Part shown: in pieces, positions 29,811 through 37,714 of the stretch
How positions within the stretch are numbered: the stretch's first letter is position 1
Layout of the letters: each line of letters starts with the position of its first letter
Source of the DNA: Williamsia faeni
GTDB taxonomy: Bacteria > Actinomycetota > Actinomycetes > Mycobacteriales > Mycobacteriaceae
Assembly: GCA_003202005.1 (NCBI GenBank)
Contig: QJJF01000003.1
Coordinates: forward strand, 62,001-126,000
Reading direction: 5' to 3'
Length of the DNA stretch: 64,000 bases
Made by a program: the position numbers and the translations under genes
Notes under the pieces: model-generated
What the model saw: only the letters and a program-made list of their open reading frames with translations
Databases searched by the model: none
What the model was told of the DNA's origin: nothing

Positions 29811-29993
29811 GCCGAGCGTGCCGAACGGGCCGCCGAGCGTGCCGTAAATACCGCCCAGCGTGCCAATAGGGTTCGCGCACTTGCAGTTTCGGCACGCTCG
29901 GCGGCTCGTTCGGCACGGTCGGCGGCCCGTTCGGCACGGTCGGCGGCCCGTTCGGCACGGTCGGCGGCCCGTTCGGCACGGTCGACGGCGGTC
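29811..29993. repeat. 21-base tandem repeats with an inverted partner at the 3' end of metF
   Basis: Five 21-base units with consensus TCGGCACGGTCGGCGGCCCGT run from 29889 to 29993; the three central units match it best and the outer ones are diverged. A 33-base stretch at 29811-29843 is nearly the reverse complement of one and a half units, so the region can form a large cruciform or hairpin between the convergent glycosyltransferase and metF genes. Because 21 is a multiple of three, several frames stay open through it; these are artefacts. The last unit runs into the metF stop codon. Confidence 0.85.
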
Positions 29994-30927
29994 AGGCGGC
30001 GATCGAGTTCATTCCGAGTCGTTCGAGGACCTCGCTGGTCGCCTTCGCGAAGTTGAGGCTGCAGAAATGCAGGCATGGTACGCCCTCGTCGATCAGACGT
30101 TGCGCCATCTCGGTCGCCAGATCGATACCCACGGCGCGCACCGATTCCCGGTTCTCATCCGGCCCGTCGCCGGCAGCGTCGGACAGTCGCTTCTCCACAT
30201 CGGCGGGGAGCACCGAACCGGAGAGCTCGACCATGCGGCGGACCGAGGCGAGTGAGGTGATCGGCATGATGCCGGGGATCAGCGGCTTGGCACCCTGTTC
30301 CGGATCGGCAGCGTTGACACGGTCCCGCAGTCGCAGGAAATGTTCGACGTCGAAGAACATCTGAGTGATCGAGTACTGTGCTCCGGCCCGCAATTTCGAC
30401 ACCAGGTACTTGGTGTCGTGATCGAGATCAGGTGCCCGGTGATGACCTTCCGGGAACGATGCGACACCGATGTTGAAGTCGCCGAGATCCTGCAGGAGAC
30501 GCACGAGTTGTTCCGCGTACTCCAGCCCCTCGGGATGCTTGACCCAATCACCCAACGGATCGCCCGGAGGGTCGCCACGCAGCGCGAGGATGTTGGTGAT
30601 GCCCTGATCGGCGTAGCCGCCCGCCATGGACCGCAACTCTTCGATGCTGTGGCCGACGGCCGTCAGATGCGCCACCGGCAGCAGCGTGGTCTCGCGAGCC
30701 AGCTGCCCGGTGATGCGCAGTGTGCGATCACGGGTGGTGCCGCCGGCACCATAGGTCATGGAGACAAACGCCGGGTTCATTCGCTCGAAGATCCGCACGG
30801 TGCGCCACAGGCGTTCCTCGGCCTGCTCGTCTCGGGGCGGAAAGAACTCGACCGAGAACGGCACCGGACCCGCGTGGGGTTCGGTCAGCCGCTTCACGAT
30901 CGACGATTGCGTCATCTGCGAACTCAC
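29992..30927 (-). CDS. metF: 5,10-methylenetetrahydrofolate reductase
   Basis: FAD enzyme reducing methylene-THF to methyl-THF for methionine synthesis. The 311-residue TIM barrel shows VPFSVEFFPPRDEQAE at the start, then FVSMTYGAGGTTRDRT, TNILALRGDPPGD, SITQMFFD and PGIMPITS. The GTG at 30925-30927 is chosen because TATAAT ends six bases before it, suggesting a leaderless message. An ATG four codons later is the alternative. Equivalent to Rv2172c. The C-terminus ends in the 21-base repeat. Confidence 0.95.
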   Translation of the reverse strand: MSSQMTQSSIVKRLTEPHAGPVPFSVEFFPPRDEQAEERLWRTVRIFERMNPAFVSMTYGAGGTTRDRTLRITGQLARETTLLPVAHLTAVGHSIEELRSMAGGYADQGITNILALRGDPPGDPLGDWVKHPEGLEYAEQLVRLLQDLGDFNIGVASFPEGHHRAPDLDHDTKYLVSKLRAGAQYSITQMFFDVEHFLRLRDRVNAADPEQGAKPLIPGIMPITSLASVRRMVELSGSVLPADVEKRLSDAAGDGPDENRESVRAVGIDLATEMAQRLIDEGVPCLHFCSLNFAKATSEVLERLGMNSIAA

Positions 30928-30933
30928 CCGGCA

Positions 30934-30939
30934 ATTATA
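30934..30939 (-). promoter_or_regulatory. -10 box of metF (likely leaderless)
   Basis: A perfect TATAAT on the minus strand ends six bases upstream of the GTG start of metF. Transcription from the normal distance would begin at the start codon itself. No clear -35 is visible. Confidence 0.7.
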
Positions 30940-30999
30940 GGGTGACGGCGAAGCGGTGCATAACCGTTGACCGCCCCCGACGGCCGCTGTGTCCCGCCG

Positions 31000-31005
31000 T
31001 AGGGT
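31000..31005 (+). promoter_or_regulatory. -10 box of crtE (likely leaderless)
   Basis: TAGGGT fits TANNNT and ends seven bases before the GTG at 31013, so the message should begin at or next to the start codon. It is the divergent partner of the metF box, about 60 bases away. Confidence 0.6.
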
Positions 31006-31012
31006 GGGTGAC

Positions 31013-32089
31013 GTGGCAATCCAGTCCCTGACCGACGTTCCCGCCGCGACCACCGACCTGTTGCAGAGCGTTTTTGCAGAACGCGCATCCACGGCTGCCG
31101 ACATCGGTCCGGGGTTCGAAAATGCGGTGAGCGCGATGTCCGCATTTGTCCTCCGCGGCGGCAAAAGGGTCAGACCGACATTTGCCTGGGCCGGTTACCG
31201 GGCCGCCGGACCGATCCGCAGCGATCCCGATCGGCTGCTCTCGGTCTGCGCCGCCCTGGAACTGCTGCAGGCCTGCGCACTGATCCACGACGACATCATC
31301 GATCGCTCCGACACCCGGCGCGGATTCCCGACGATCCACCGCGAGTTCGAGGCCCGTCATCGCGAGGCCGGCTGGCGCGGTGACGCCGCCGACTACGGCG
31401 AAGGCGTGGCGATCCTGCTCGGCGACCTGGCGCTGGCCTGGGCCGACGACCTGGTGACCGAAGCCGGATTCGACCCCGCGATGCACCGCTGCGTGTCGGC
31501 GATCTGGCGAGGTATGCGCACCGAAGTTCTCGGTGGGCAGTTCCTCGACATCGCCACCGAGGCCTCCGGTGATGAGACATCGGCGGCCGCCTACCGCGTG
31601 ATGCGGTTCAAGACCGCCGCATACACGGTCGAACGCCCGCTGCACCTCGGTGCTGCCATCGGCGGCGCCGAACCCGACCTCATCGAGTCGTTGCGTTCGT
31701 TCGGCACCGACATCGGGATCGCCTTCCAGCTGCGCGACGACCTGCTCGGGGTCTTCGGCGATCCGTCGATCACCGGCAAGCCCGCCGGGGACGACATCAT
31801 CGCCGGAAAGCGGACCGCACTGCTGTCTGCGGCGCTGGGCAAGCTCGATGCCCACGACCAGAACGCGGCCGACGTGCTGCGCGGGCGGGTCGGCCGTGCA
31901 CTCACAGCCGACGAACTCGCACACACCTTGGCGATCATCACCGACAGCGGAGCCGTCATCGACGTGGAACGGCAGATCGACGATCTGGTGACCAGTGCGC
32001 TGGCCACCTTGACCTCGAGCAGCGCGACCCCGTCCGCCAAGGCCGATCTGACCGATCTGGCGACTGCGATGACCCGCCGGCAGTACTGA
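31013..32089 (+). CDS. crtE: geranylgeranyl diphosphate synthase
   Basis: Trans-isoprenyl diphosphate synthase making the C20 precursor for phytoene. The 358-residue protein shows GGKRVRPTFAWAG, the first Asp-rich motif DDIID (93-97) in ALIHDDIIDRSDTRRG, and the second near residue 242 in FQLRDDLLGVFGD. The start is set at the GTG at 31013 rather than an earlier GTG at 30989, because the -10 box lies between them. It sits where idsA2 (Rv2173) lies in M. tuberculosis and overlaps crtI by one base, so its product probably feeds carotenoids. Confidence 0.9.
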   Translation: MAIQSLTDVPAATTDLLQSVFAERASTAADIGPGFENAVSAMSAFVLRGGKRVRPTFAWAGYRAAGPIRSDPDRLLSVCAALELLQACALIHDDIIDRSDTRRGFPTIHREFEARHREAGWRGDAADYGEGVAILLGDLALAWADDLVTEAGFDPAMHRCVSAIWRGMRTEVLGGQFLDIATEASGDETSAAAYRVMRFKTAAYTVERPLHLGAAIGGAEPDLIESLRSFGTDIGIAFQLRDDLLGVFGDPSITGKPAGDDIIAGKRTALLSAALGKLDAHDQNAADVLRGRVGRALTADELAHTLAIITDSGAVIDVERQIDDLVTSALATLTSSSATPSAKADLTDLATAMTRRQY

Positions 32090-33615
32090 TGCAACGCACC
32101 ACCATCGGCCCCAGCAACCGGATCGTTGTCGTCGGCGGCGGGTTGTCGGGACTGACCGCAGCCCTGTATCTGCGCGGTGCGGGCCGTGAGGTGACCGTCC
32201 TCGAGGCAGCCGAAACGCCCGGCGGACGCGTCGCCACCGAGACCGTCGGGATCAACCGATTCGACACCGGCGCAACAATTCTCACGATGCCCGAGCTCGT
32301 TCACGCGCCCATGTCCGCAGTTGGCATCAACGCCGACGAGGCGGCGCGGCGACTGGACCTGATCGACGTCGACCCGACCTATCACATGCGATACGCCGAC
32401 GGCACCACACTGAACCTGCACCGCGACATCGACGACCTGGCCGCCGCCATCGCCGACACCTTCGGCAATGACGCCTCCGACGGCTACCGCAACCTCACCG
32501 ACTGGCTGGCCCGGTTGTACGACGCCGAGTTCGACCGGTTCATCAACCGGAATTTCGATTCGGCCATCTCGATCGCCAGGGACCGGAAAACCCGCACGGC
32601 GGCAGCACAATTGGTGCGCCTCGGTGCACTCGGCAAACTGTCGTCGACGGTCGGTCGCCACATCACCGACGAACGACTGTTGCGCGCCTTCACCTTTCAG
32701 GCCCTCTACGCCGGGGTGCCACCCGAGCGGGCCCGTGCCGTATACGCCGTCATCGCACACATGGACATCAGCATGGGCGTCTATTACCCGCGCGGCGGGA
32801 TGGGCCGGGTCGCCGAAGAGATGGTCGCCGCGCTGACCGGGGCCGGCGGTCGCTGCGAACTCGGAACCGCCGCGGATCGGGTCGAATGGGACGGCAACCG
32901 GGTGCAGGCGATCGGGACCTCCGACGGCCGGCGCTGGCCCTGCGACGCGGTTGTCTTCACCACCGACACTCCCGTCACCCGGCGACTGCTCGGGGACAAA
33001 CCGACCGGACGATCCCGCAAGATCGTCTACTCACCGAGCGCAGTGGTCGCACACGGTGTGGTCCCGAGGTCGGTGACCGCGGGGTGGCCGGGCGGGCATC
33101 ACACGCTGGACTTCGGCGCGGCCTGGTCACAGACCTTTCGAGAGCTGACCGCCCGGGGCGGCCGTGGCCGACTCATGAGTGATCCGTCGCTGCTCATCAA
33201 TCGTCCCGGACTGTCCGATCCCGACCACTCGATCACAGCTGCCGGAGAGTCGGTGACGGTGCTGGCTCCCTGCCCCAACCTCGATTCCGCACCGCTGCCG
33301 TGGCGCGAACTGTCGCGGCCGTACGTGCACGAGGTGCTTGCCGTCCTCGAAGCCCGGGGATACCACGGGATCCGCGACACCTTCGAGATCGCCAAGGTCG
33401 ACGATCCGGGTACGTGGGCGGCCAAGGGCATGGCCGCCGGCACCCCCTTCTCCGCAGCCCACACCGTCCGCCAGACCGGACCACTGCGGACACCCAACCT
33501 CGTCCCCGGAACCGACAACGTGGTGCTCGCCGGCAGCTCGACGGTGCCCGGGGTCGGTATTCCGCCTGTCCTGGTCTCGGGTCGCCTGGCCGCCGCCCGC
33601 ATCACCGGTGACTAG
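32089..33615 (+). CDS. crtI: phytoene desaturase
   Basis: A 508-residue FAD enzyme introducing double bases' equivalents, that is conjugated double bonds, into phytoene to give lycopene. The FAD loop is VVVGGGLSGLTAALYL, followed by PGGRVATETVGINRFDTGAT. The later YYPRGGMGRVAEEMV and the C-terminal GSSTVPGVGIPPVLVSGRLA are CrtI signatures. The ATG overlaps the crtE stop (TGATG), so the two are coupled. Confidence 0.92.
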   Translation: MQRTTIGPSNRIVVVGGGLSGLTAALYLRGAGREVTVLEAAETPGGRVATETVGINRFDTGATILTMPELVHAPMSAVGINADEAARRLDLIDVDPTYHMRYADGTTLNLHRDIDDLAAAIADTFGNDASDGYRNLTDWLARLYDAEFDRFINRNFDSAISIARDRKTRTAAAQLVRLGALGKLSSTVGRHITDERLLRAFTFQALYAGVPPERARAVYAVIAHMDISMGVYYPRGGMGRVAEEMVAALTGAGGRCELGTAADRVEWDGNRVQAIGTSDGRRWPCDAVVFTTDTPVTRRLLGDKPTGRSRKIVYSPSAVVAHGVVPRSVTAGWPGGHHTLDFGAAWSQTFRELTARGGRGRLMSDPSLLINRPGLSDPDHSITAAGESVTVLAPCPNLDSAPLPWRELSRPYVHEVLAVLEARGYHGIRDTFEIAKVDDPGTWAAKGMAAGTPFSAAHTVRQTGPLRTPNLVPGTDNVVLAGSSTVPGVGIPPVLVSGRLAAARITGD

Positions 33616-33773
33616 TGTCGCGAGTCGAAAGTTTCTTGCTTGGATCCGGTGGAGCGATGGGTGGCTGGCAAGGCGGAGGAGGGAGGCATAGCGGAGCTAC
33701 GTCGACCGACGACAACGCTGCCAGGCGCGCATCGAACGCCGGAGACTGCAAAAGAACTTTTGACTCGGGGCAC

Positions 33774-33779
33774 TAGGAT
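33774..33779 (+). promoter_or_regulatory. -10 box of mptA (likely leaderless)
   Basis: TAGGAT ends seven bases before the ATG at 33787. It supports this start over a longer open frame that begins at 33640. Confidence 0.55.
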
Positions 33780-33786
33780 CATCGAG

Positions 33787-35385
33787 ATGTCCACGCCCGC
33801 CACCGCACCGCAGCCGGCCACCCCGAAGTCGGTGAACACAGTCGGCTGGTGGACCGGGTTCTCGATGCGGCGGTTGCGGGAGTTCTGCGCCACCGAGATC
33901 GGGCGCCATGTGGTGCTCGGATTCATCGGTTCACTCCTGATCACCGTCGGGAGTTTCGGTGTCGGAGACATCCCCCGCAACAACACGTCGTTGCAGAGCA
34001 TGAACCTGTCGTGGATGTACTACGGCCACGGAAAAACCCTGAGCACCATCGCTTTCTGGCTCGGCGTCGCGTTGATGGTGATCGCCTGGGTTCGCCTCGG
34101 ACGAACCCTGAGCGCGCAGAACACCAACCGCACACCGGCATCGGTCATCGGCTGGGCGTCGCTCGCCTGGACCGCACCGATGCTGATCGCGATACCGCTC
34201 TACAGCCGCGACGTCTACGCCTACCTCGCACAGGGTGCGCTGCTGCGCGACGGCTTCAATCCGTACTCCGATGGTCCCGTGGTCAACCCGGGTCCACTCC
34301 TCGACTCGATGGCACAGGTCTGGGCGACCACGACGGCGCCCTACGGACCGGGCTTCATGACGATTGCCCGCGCGGTGACCACAGTGACCGGCGACAGCGT
34401 GGTGGCCGGCGTCCTGGTGATGCGACTGGTCCTGTTGCCCGGCCTGCTCCTGACGCTGTGGGCCCTGCCGCGCCTCGCCCGCCGATTCGGCACCGAACCG
34501 TCGATGGCGCTCTGGATCGTGGTGCTCAACCCCATGGTGCTGATCCACCTCGTCGGTGGACCACACGTCGAGCTGTTGATGATGGGTGTGCTGATCGCCG
34601 GCGTCACCATGGTCGTCGAAGGACGTCACGTCGCCGGGATGAGTGTGCTTGCGCTGGCAGCCGCGATCAAGATCACCGCAGGGGTGGCGATTCCGTTTGT
34701 GCTGTGGATCTGGCTGGCGCACATCCGCGCCGAACGTCCGGTGCGGACCCGTGACGTGATCAGGGTGCTGGCCTGGATCGCCGGACTGGGCGCAGTGATC
34801 TTCGGCGCGCTGACGCTCGTCGTCGGCCACGGATTCGGCTGGTTGCTCGGACTGACCTGGGCCGACAAGATCATCAACTGGCTGACCGTCCCCACCGCGG
34901 TGGCTCACCTGATCACCTATGCCGCATCACCGTTCACAGCGTTGCCGTTGCTGCCCGTGCTCGACGTGGTCCGCACCGTGGGTTCGGTGATCCTGGCCGC
35001 GGCACTCGTTGGTCTGTGGCTGTGGTTCCGCAGATCCGAGCGCGACGCGGTCAAGGGTATGGCCTGGGCAATGTTTGCCGTCCTGCTCCTCGAACCGTCC
35101 ACGCTGCCTTGGTATTACACCTGGGCACTCGTTCTGGCCGCCGCGTTCGCTCTGGATCGCCGGGCCATCGTGGCGATCATCGTGTTCTCGGTGTTCCTGT
35201 TGCAGGTGTTCGGCCCGACCGACGAGATCTTCATGTACGAACTGACCGATGTCCTTCAGGCGCTGGTGTTGTCGGCGTTGGCAGGGTGGTCGTTCCTCCG
35301 GGTCGATCCGCTGCGGCTGCGCCGCCTGACCCGTGGGAAACCGCCACCGGCCGGATCCCTGACTGCCACCGAGGCCCCGACATGA
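33787..35385 (+). CDS. mptA: alpha-(1->6)-mannopyranosyltransferase, GT-C type (MptA)
   Basis: Integral membrane enzyme that extends the mannan backbone of lipomannan and lipoarabinomannan using polyprenyl-phosphate mannose outside the membrane. The 532-residue protein has 12-13 hydrophobic helices and an early periplasmic loop with the GT-C family acidic site (IPLYSRDVYAYLAQGALL). FNPYSDGP and WATTTAPYGPG are typical of this group. It has the position of Rv2174. It ends in an ATGA overlap with crtB, which ties a glycolipid gene to pigment genes. MptB is an alternative name; synteny favours MptA. Confidence 0.87.
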   Translation: MSTPATAPQPATPKSVNTVGWWTGFSMRRLREFCATEIGRHVVLGFIGSLLITVGSFGVGDIPRNNTSLQSMNLSWMYYGHGKTLSTIAFWLGVALMVIAWVRLGRTLSAQNTNRTPASVIGWASLAWTAPMLIAIPLYSRDVYAYLAQGALLRDGFNPYSDGPVVNPGPLLDSMAQVWATTTAPYGPGFMTIARAVTTVTGDSVVAGVLVMRLVLLPGLLLTLWALPRLARRFGTEPSMALWIVVLNPMVLIHLVGGPHVELLMMGVLIAGVTMVVEGRHVAGMSVLALAAAIKITAGVAIPFVLWIWLAHIRAERPVRTRDVIRVLAWIAGLGAVIFGALTLVVGHGFGWLLGLTWADKIINWLTVPTAVAHLITYAASPFTALPLLPVLDVVRTVGSVILAAALVGLWLWFRRSERDAVKGMAWAMFAVLLLEPSTLPWYYTWALVLAAAFALDRRAIVAIIVFSVFLLQVFGPTDEIFMYELTDVLQALVLSALAGWSFLRVDPLRLRRLTRGKPPPAGSLTATEAPT

Positions 35386-36272
35386 CCGACGCACTCGGAT
35401 CCGCATATGAACACTGCCGGCAGCTGACCAAGGTTCATGGACGAACGTATTACGCCGGTGCCCAACTGCTTTCGAAGAACCAGCGAAACGGCGTCTACGC
35501 GCTGTACGGCTTCGCCCGGATGATCGACGACATCGTCGACATCGAGGAGGGACCGGACCGTCTCACGCACCTCGATGCCATCGAAGCCGATCTCGCCGCG
35601 GCACTGGCCGATCCGGCCTACCGCTCCGAGCTGCCCGAGGTACTGGCCGTCGCCGATACCGCCGCTGCGTTCTCCATCGACGACCGGTACTTCGAGACGT
35701 TCATGCGCTCGATGCGAATGGACCTGCCCGAGAGTCCACTTCACGTCAGCCGCTACCGGACCATGGAGCAACTCCGGGAGTACATGTACGGGTCGGCCGG
35801 TGTGATCGGTCTCCAGATGCTCCCGATCCTGGGGACTGTCGTGCCGATATCGGAAGCGGTCGAACCGGCGCGGGCGCTCGGCGACGCATTTCAGCTGACG
35901 AACTTCATCCGCGACCTCGGCGAAGATCTCGACCGCGACCGGATCTATCTCCCCACCGACGAACTCGCCGCGTTCGGCGTCGACGAATCGATGCTTCGGC
36001 GGTGCCGTCGGACGGGACAGGTCCCACCCGAACTGCGCCGGGCCCTGGCACATCTGATCGCGGTGACCCGCGCCGAATACCGGCTCGCCGAACCGGGTAT
36101 CGATCACCTGACTCCGGCCAGCCGGCCCGGGATCCGCGCCGCGTTCACCATGTACCGGGCGATCCTCGACGAGGTCGAGGCGAATGGTTACCGGGTACTG
36201 ACGCAACGAGTTCGGGTACCGCAACCGAAGCGCCTCGCCCACGTCGCCGCGGCACTGGCACCGTGGCGTTGA
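35382..36272 (+). CDS. crtB: phytoene synthase
   Basis: Joins two geranylgeranyl diphosphates into phytoene. The 296-residue protein carries both Asp-rich motifs: DDIVD from residue 49 in FARMIDDIVDIEE, and DLGED (178-182) in NFIRDLGEDLDRDRIYLP. YMYGSAGVIGLQML is also typical. The ATG at 35382 overlaps the mptA stop, and its own stop overlaps the next gene (TGATG). Confidence 0.93.
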   Translation: MTDALGSAYEHCRQLTKVHGRTYYAGAQLLSKNQRNGVYALYGFARMIDDIVDIEEGPDRLTHLDAIEADLAAALADPAYRSELPEVLAVADTAAAFSIDDRYFETFMRSMRMDLPESPLHVSRYRTMEQLREYMYGSAGVIGLQMLPILGTVVPISEAVEPARALGDAFQLTNFIRDLGEDLDRDRIYLPTDELAAFGVDESMLRRCRRTGQVPPELRRALAHLIAVTRAEYRLAEPGIDHLTPASRPGIRAAFTMYRAILDEVEANGYRVLTQRVRVPQPKRLAHVAAALAPWR

Positions 36273-37189
36273 TGAACACACGCCGATCGTGGCCGGCAGC
36301 GCATCTCGAGGAGGCTCGTGCGTTCAATGCCGCGAAGAGTCCGATGCGCGGGCCGCAGAATATCGATGGACTCCGGGAAACCCGCGCCCGACGAGCCGAA
36401 CAACAACCGGCGACCGACCCGGACGCAGTCGCCCTGACGGCCGAGGCCGAGGGGCGGCGGGTCCCGGTCCGGGTCTTCACCCCCCGCGACGCCGCTCCGA
36501 ATGGCATCTACCTCGACATTCATGGTGGCGGGTTCTACATGGATTCGGCTGAGCGCTCAGATGCCCGCAACCGTCAGCTGGCCGACGGCCTCGGTGTCGC
36601 CGTGGTGAGTGTGGACTATCGCCTGGCACCCGAAAGTCCTTGGCCGGCAGCCCCCGACGACTGCGAAACAGCCGCATTGTGGTTGCTCGATCACGCCGCG
36701 GAGCGATTCGGTACGACCCGAATGGTCATCGGTGGGGCGTCAGCGGGGGCAACACTCTCGATGACGACACTACTGCGGCTACGGGACCGCAGTCGCAGCG
36801 AGGAATTGTGCGGCGCTGCACTTCAATTCGGAACCTACGATCTCAGCGGCGGCACCCCCGCCGGCCGACTCATCGCGGACGAGTATTTTCTTCAGGCCTA
36901 TGTCGGTCACGTCGACGACAGGACCGCCCCGGACATCTCCCCGGTCTTCGCCGACCTGCGCGATCTGCCACCGACGCTGCTGGTCATCGGAGACAAAGAC
37001 ATTCTGCTCGAGGACAATCTGGCCATGACGGCCCGACTGTCCGCTGCCGGCAACGACGTCGATCTCCGGATCTACCCGGAGTCGCCACACGCCTTCACGT
37101 CCCACCCCACGGCGCTGGCTGCGACCGCGCGCCACGACATCGAATCCTGGATCGCCGAGCGCATCGCGAACCAGGAGCGAGCGACGTGA
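36272..37189 (+). CDS. alpha/beta hydrolase, hormone-sensitive-lipase-like
   Basis: A 305-residue cytoplasmic esterase-type protein. The oxyanion motif is DIHGGGFYMD, the nucleophile elbow IGGASAGATLS (Ser in GASAG), the acid in LVIGDKDILLEDN and the catalytic His in ESPHAFTSH. No signal peptide. It starts in a TGATG overlap with crtB and closes the carotenoid/mptA operon. A role in adding, removing or moving acyl chains on a carotenoid glycoside is possible but unproven. Confidence 0.82.
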   Translation: MNTRRSWPAAHLEEARAFNAAKSPMRGPQNIDGLRETRARRAEQQPATDPDAVALTAEAEGRRVPVRVFTPRDAAPNGIYLDIHGGGFYMDSAERSDARNRQLADGLGVAVVSVDYRLAPESPWPAAPDDCETAALWLLDHAAERFGTTRMVIGGASAGATLSMTTLLRLRDRSRSEELCGAALQFGTYDLSGGTPAGRLIADEYFLQAYVGHVDDRTAPDISPVFADLRDLPPTLLVIGDKDILLEDNLAMTARLSAAGNDVDLRIYPESPHAFTSHPTALAATARHDIESWIAERIANQERAT

Positions 37190-37190
37190 G

Positions 37191-37598
37191 TCAGAACGCT
37201 TCGGCCTGCGCGCGGCGGACCATCTCGCGGGCCTGATGGCCATGCAGTGCCGTTGCGGGCGTGATACCCAGATCGTCCTGCACGGTGAACATCCACCGCA
37301 TGATCTCGTCGCGGCTGAAACCGCCGTCGAGCAGAACCTTGATCAGCCCGGTGAGGTGCTTGACGATGTCTGAGCCGTCGAAGAACAACTCCGGGATCGC
37401 GACCTGGCCGTCGCGGCGAACCGCGAGCAGAGTGTGGTCGGAGATCATGTTCAGGACTTTGCTGTTCGAAAAGCCCATTCGGGAGGAAACCTGAGAGACC
37501 GACAGGACGTCGACATCAGCTGGAAGAGTGTCTGGGGAGAGCGGTACGGAACCCACGGTCAAGAGGGTACCGAGCCAGTGGTCAAACCGTCGAATCAC
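37191..37598 (-). CDS. Rv2175c-like DNA-binding protein, substrate class of PknL
   Basis: A 135-residue protein with a winged helix-turn-helix region (VLSVSQVSSRMGFSNSKVLN) and a C-terminal domain with IPELFFDGSDIVKHLTGLI. In M. tuberculosis Rv2175c is phosphorylated by PknL and this lowers its DNA binding; here the gene is divergent from the kinase, keeping the pair. The early region GTLLTVGSVPLSPDTLP contains Thr residues that could be the target, which is inference. GTG start. Confidence 0.87.
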   Translation of the reverse strand: MIRRFDHWLGTLLTVGSVPLSPDTLPADVDVLSVSQVSSRMGFSNSKVLNMISDHTLLAVRRDGQVAIPELFFDGSDIVKHLTGLIKVLLDGGFSRDEIMRWMFTVQDDLGITPATALHGHQAREMVRRAQAEAF

Positions 37599-37652
37599 TC
37601 ACCTGAGCAGGTCGCCCGACCGCGTCGTGACCGATTCTCGATCCCGCATCGC

Positions 37653-37658
37653 TAATGT
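37653..37658 (+). promoter_or_regulatory. candidate -10 box of the kinase gene
   Basis: TAATGT fits TANNNT. Transcription from about 37665 would give a 50-base leader carrying AGGAAGG before the GTG at 37715. Confidence 0.4.
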
Positions 37659-37714
37659 GGACTCGGTTCGACGTCCCCGCCGAATTTTCACACCATCAGG
37701 AAGGCTTCGACACG

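Noticed and set aside
29811-29993. CRISPR array
   Set aside because: Units are contiguous without unique spacers, and no cas genes are nearby.
29592-30076. Long open frames in several phases rich in SARSA, VPNGPPT or ADRAERA
   Set aside because: They exist only because the 21-base repeat keeps frames open; no start site or conserved domain supports them.
33640-35385. Longer mptA starting at 33640
   Set aside because: The extra residues are not family-like, and a -10 box lies directly before the ATG at 33787.
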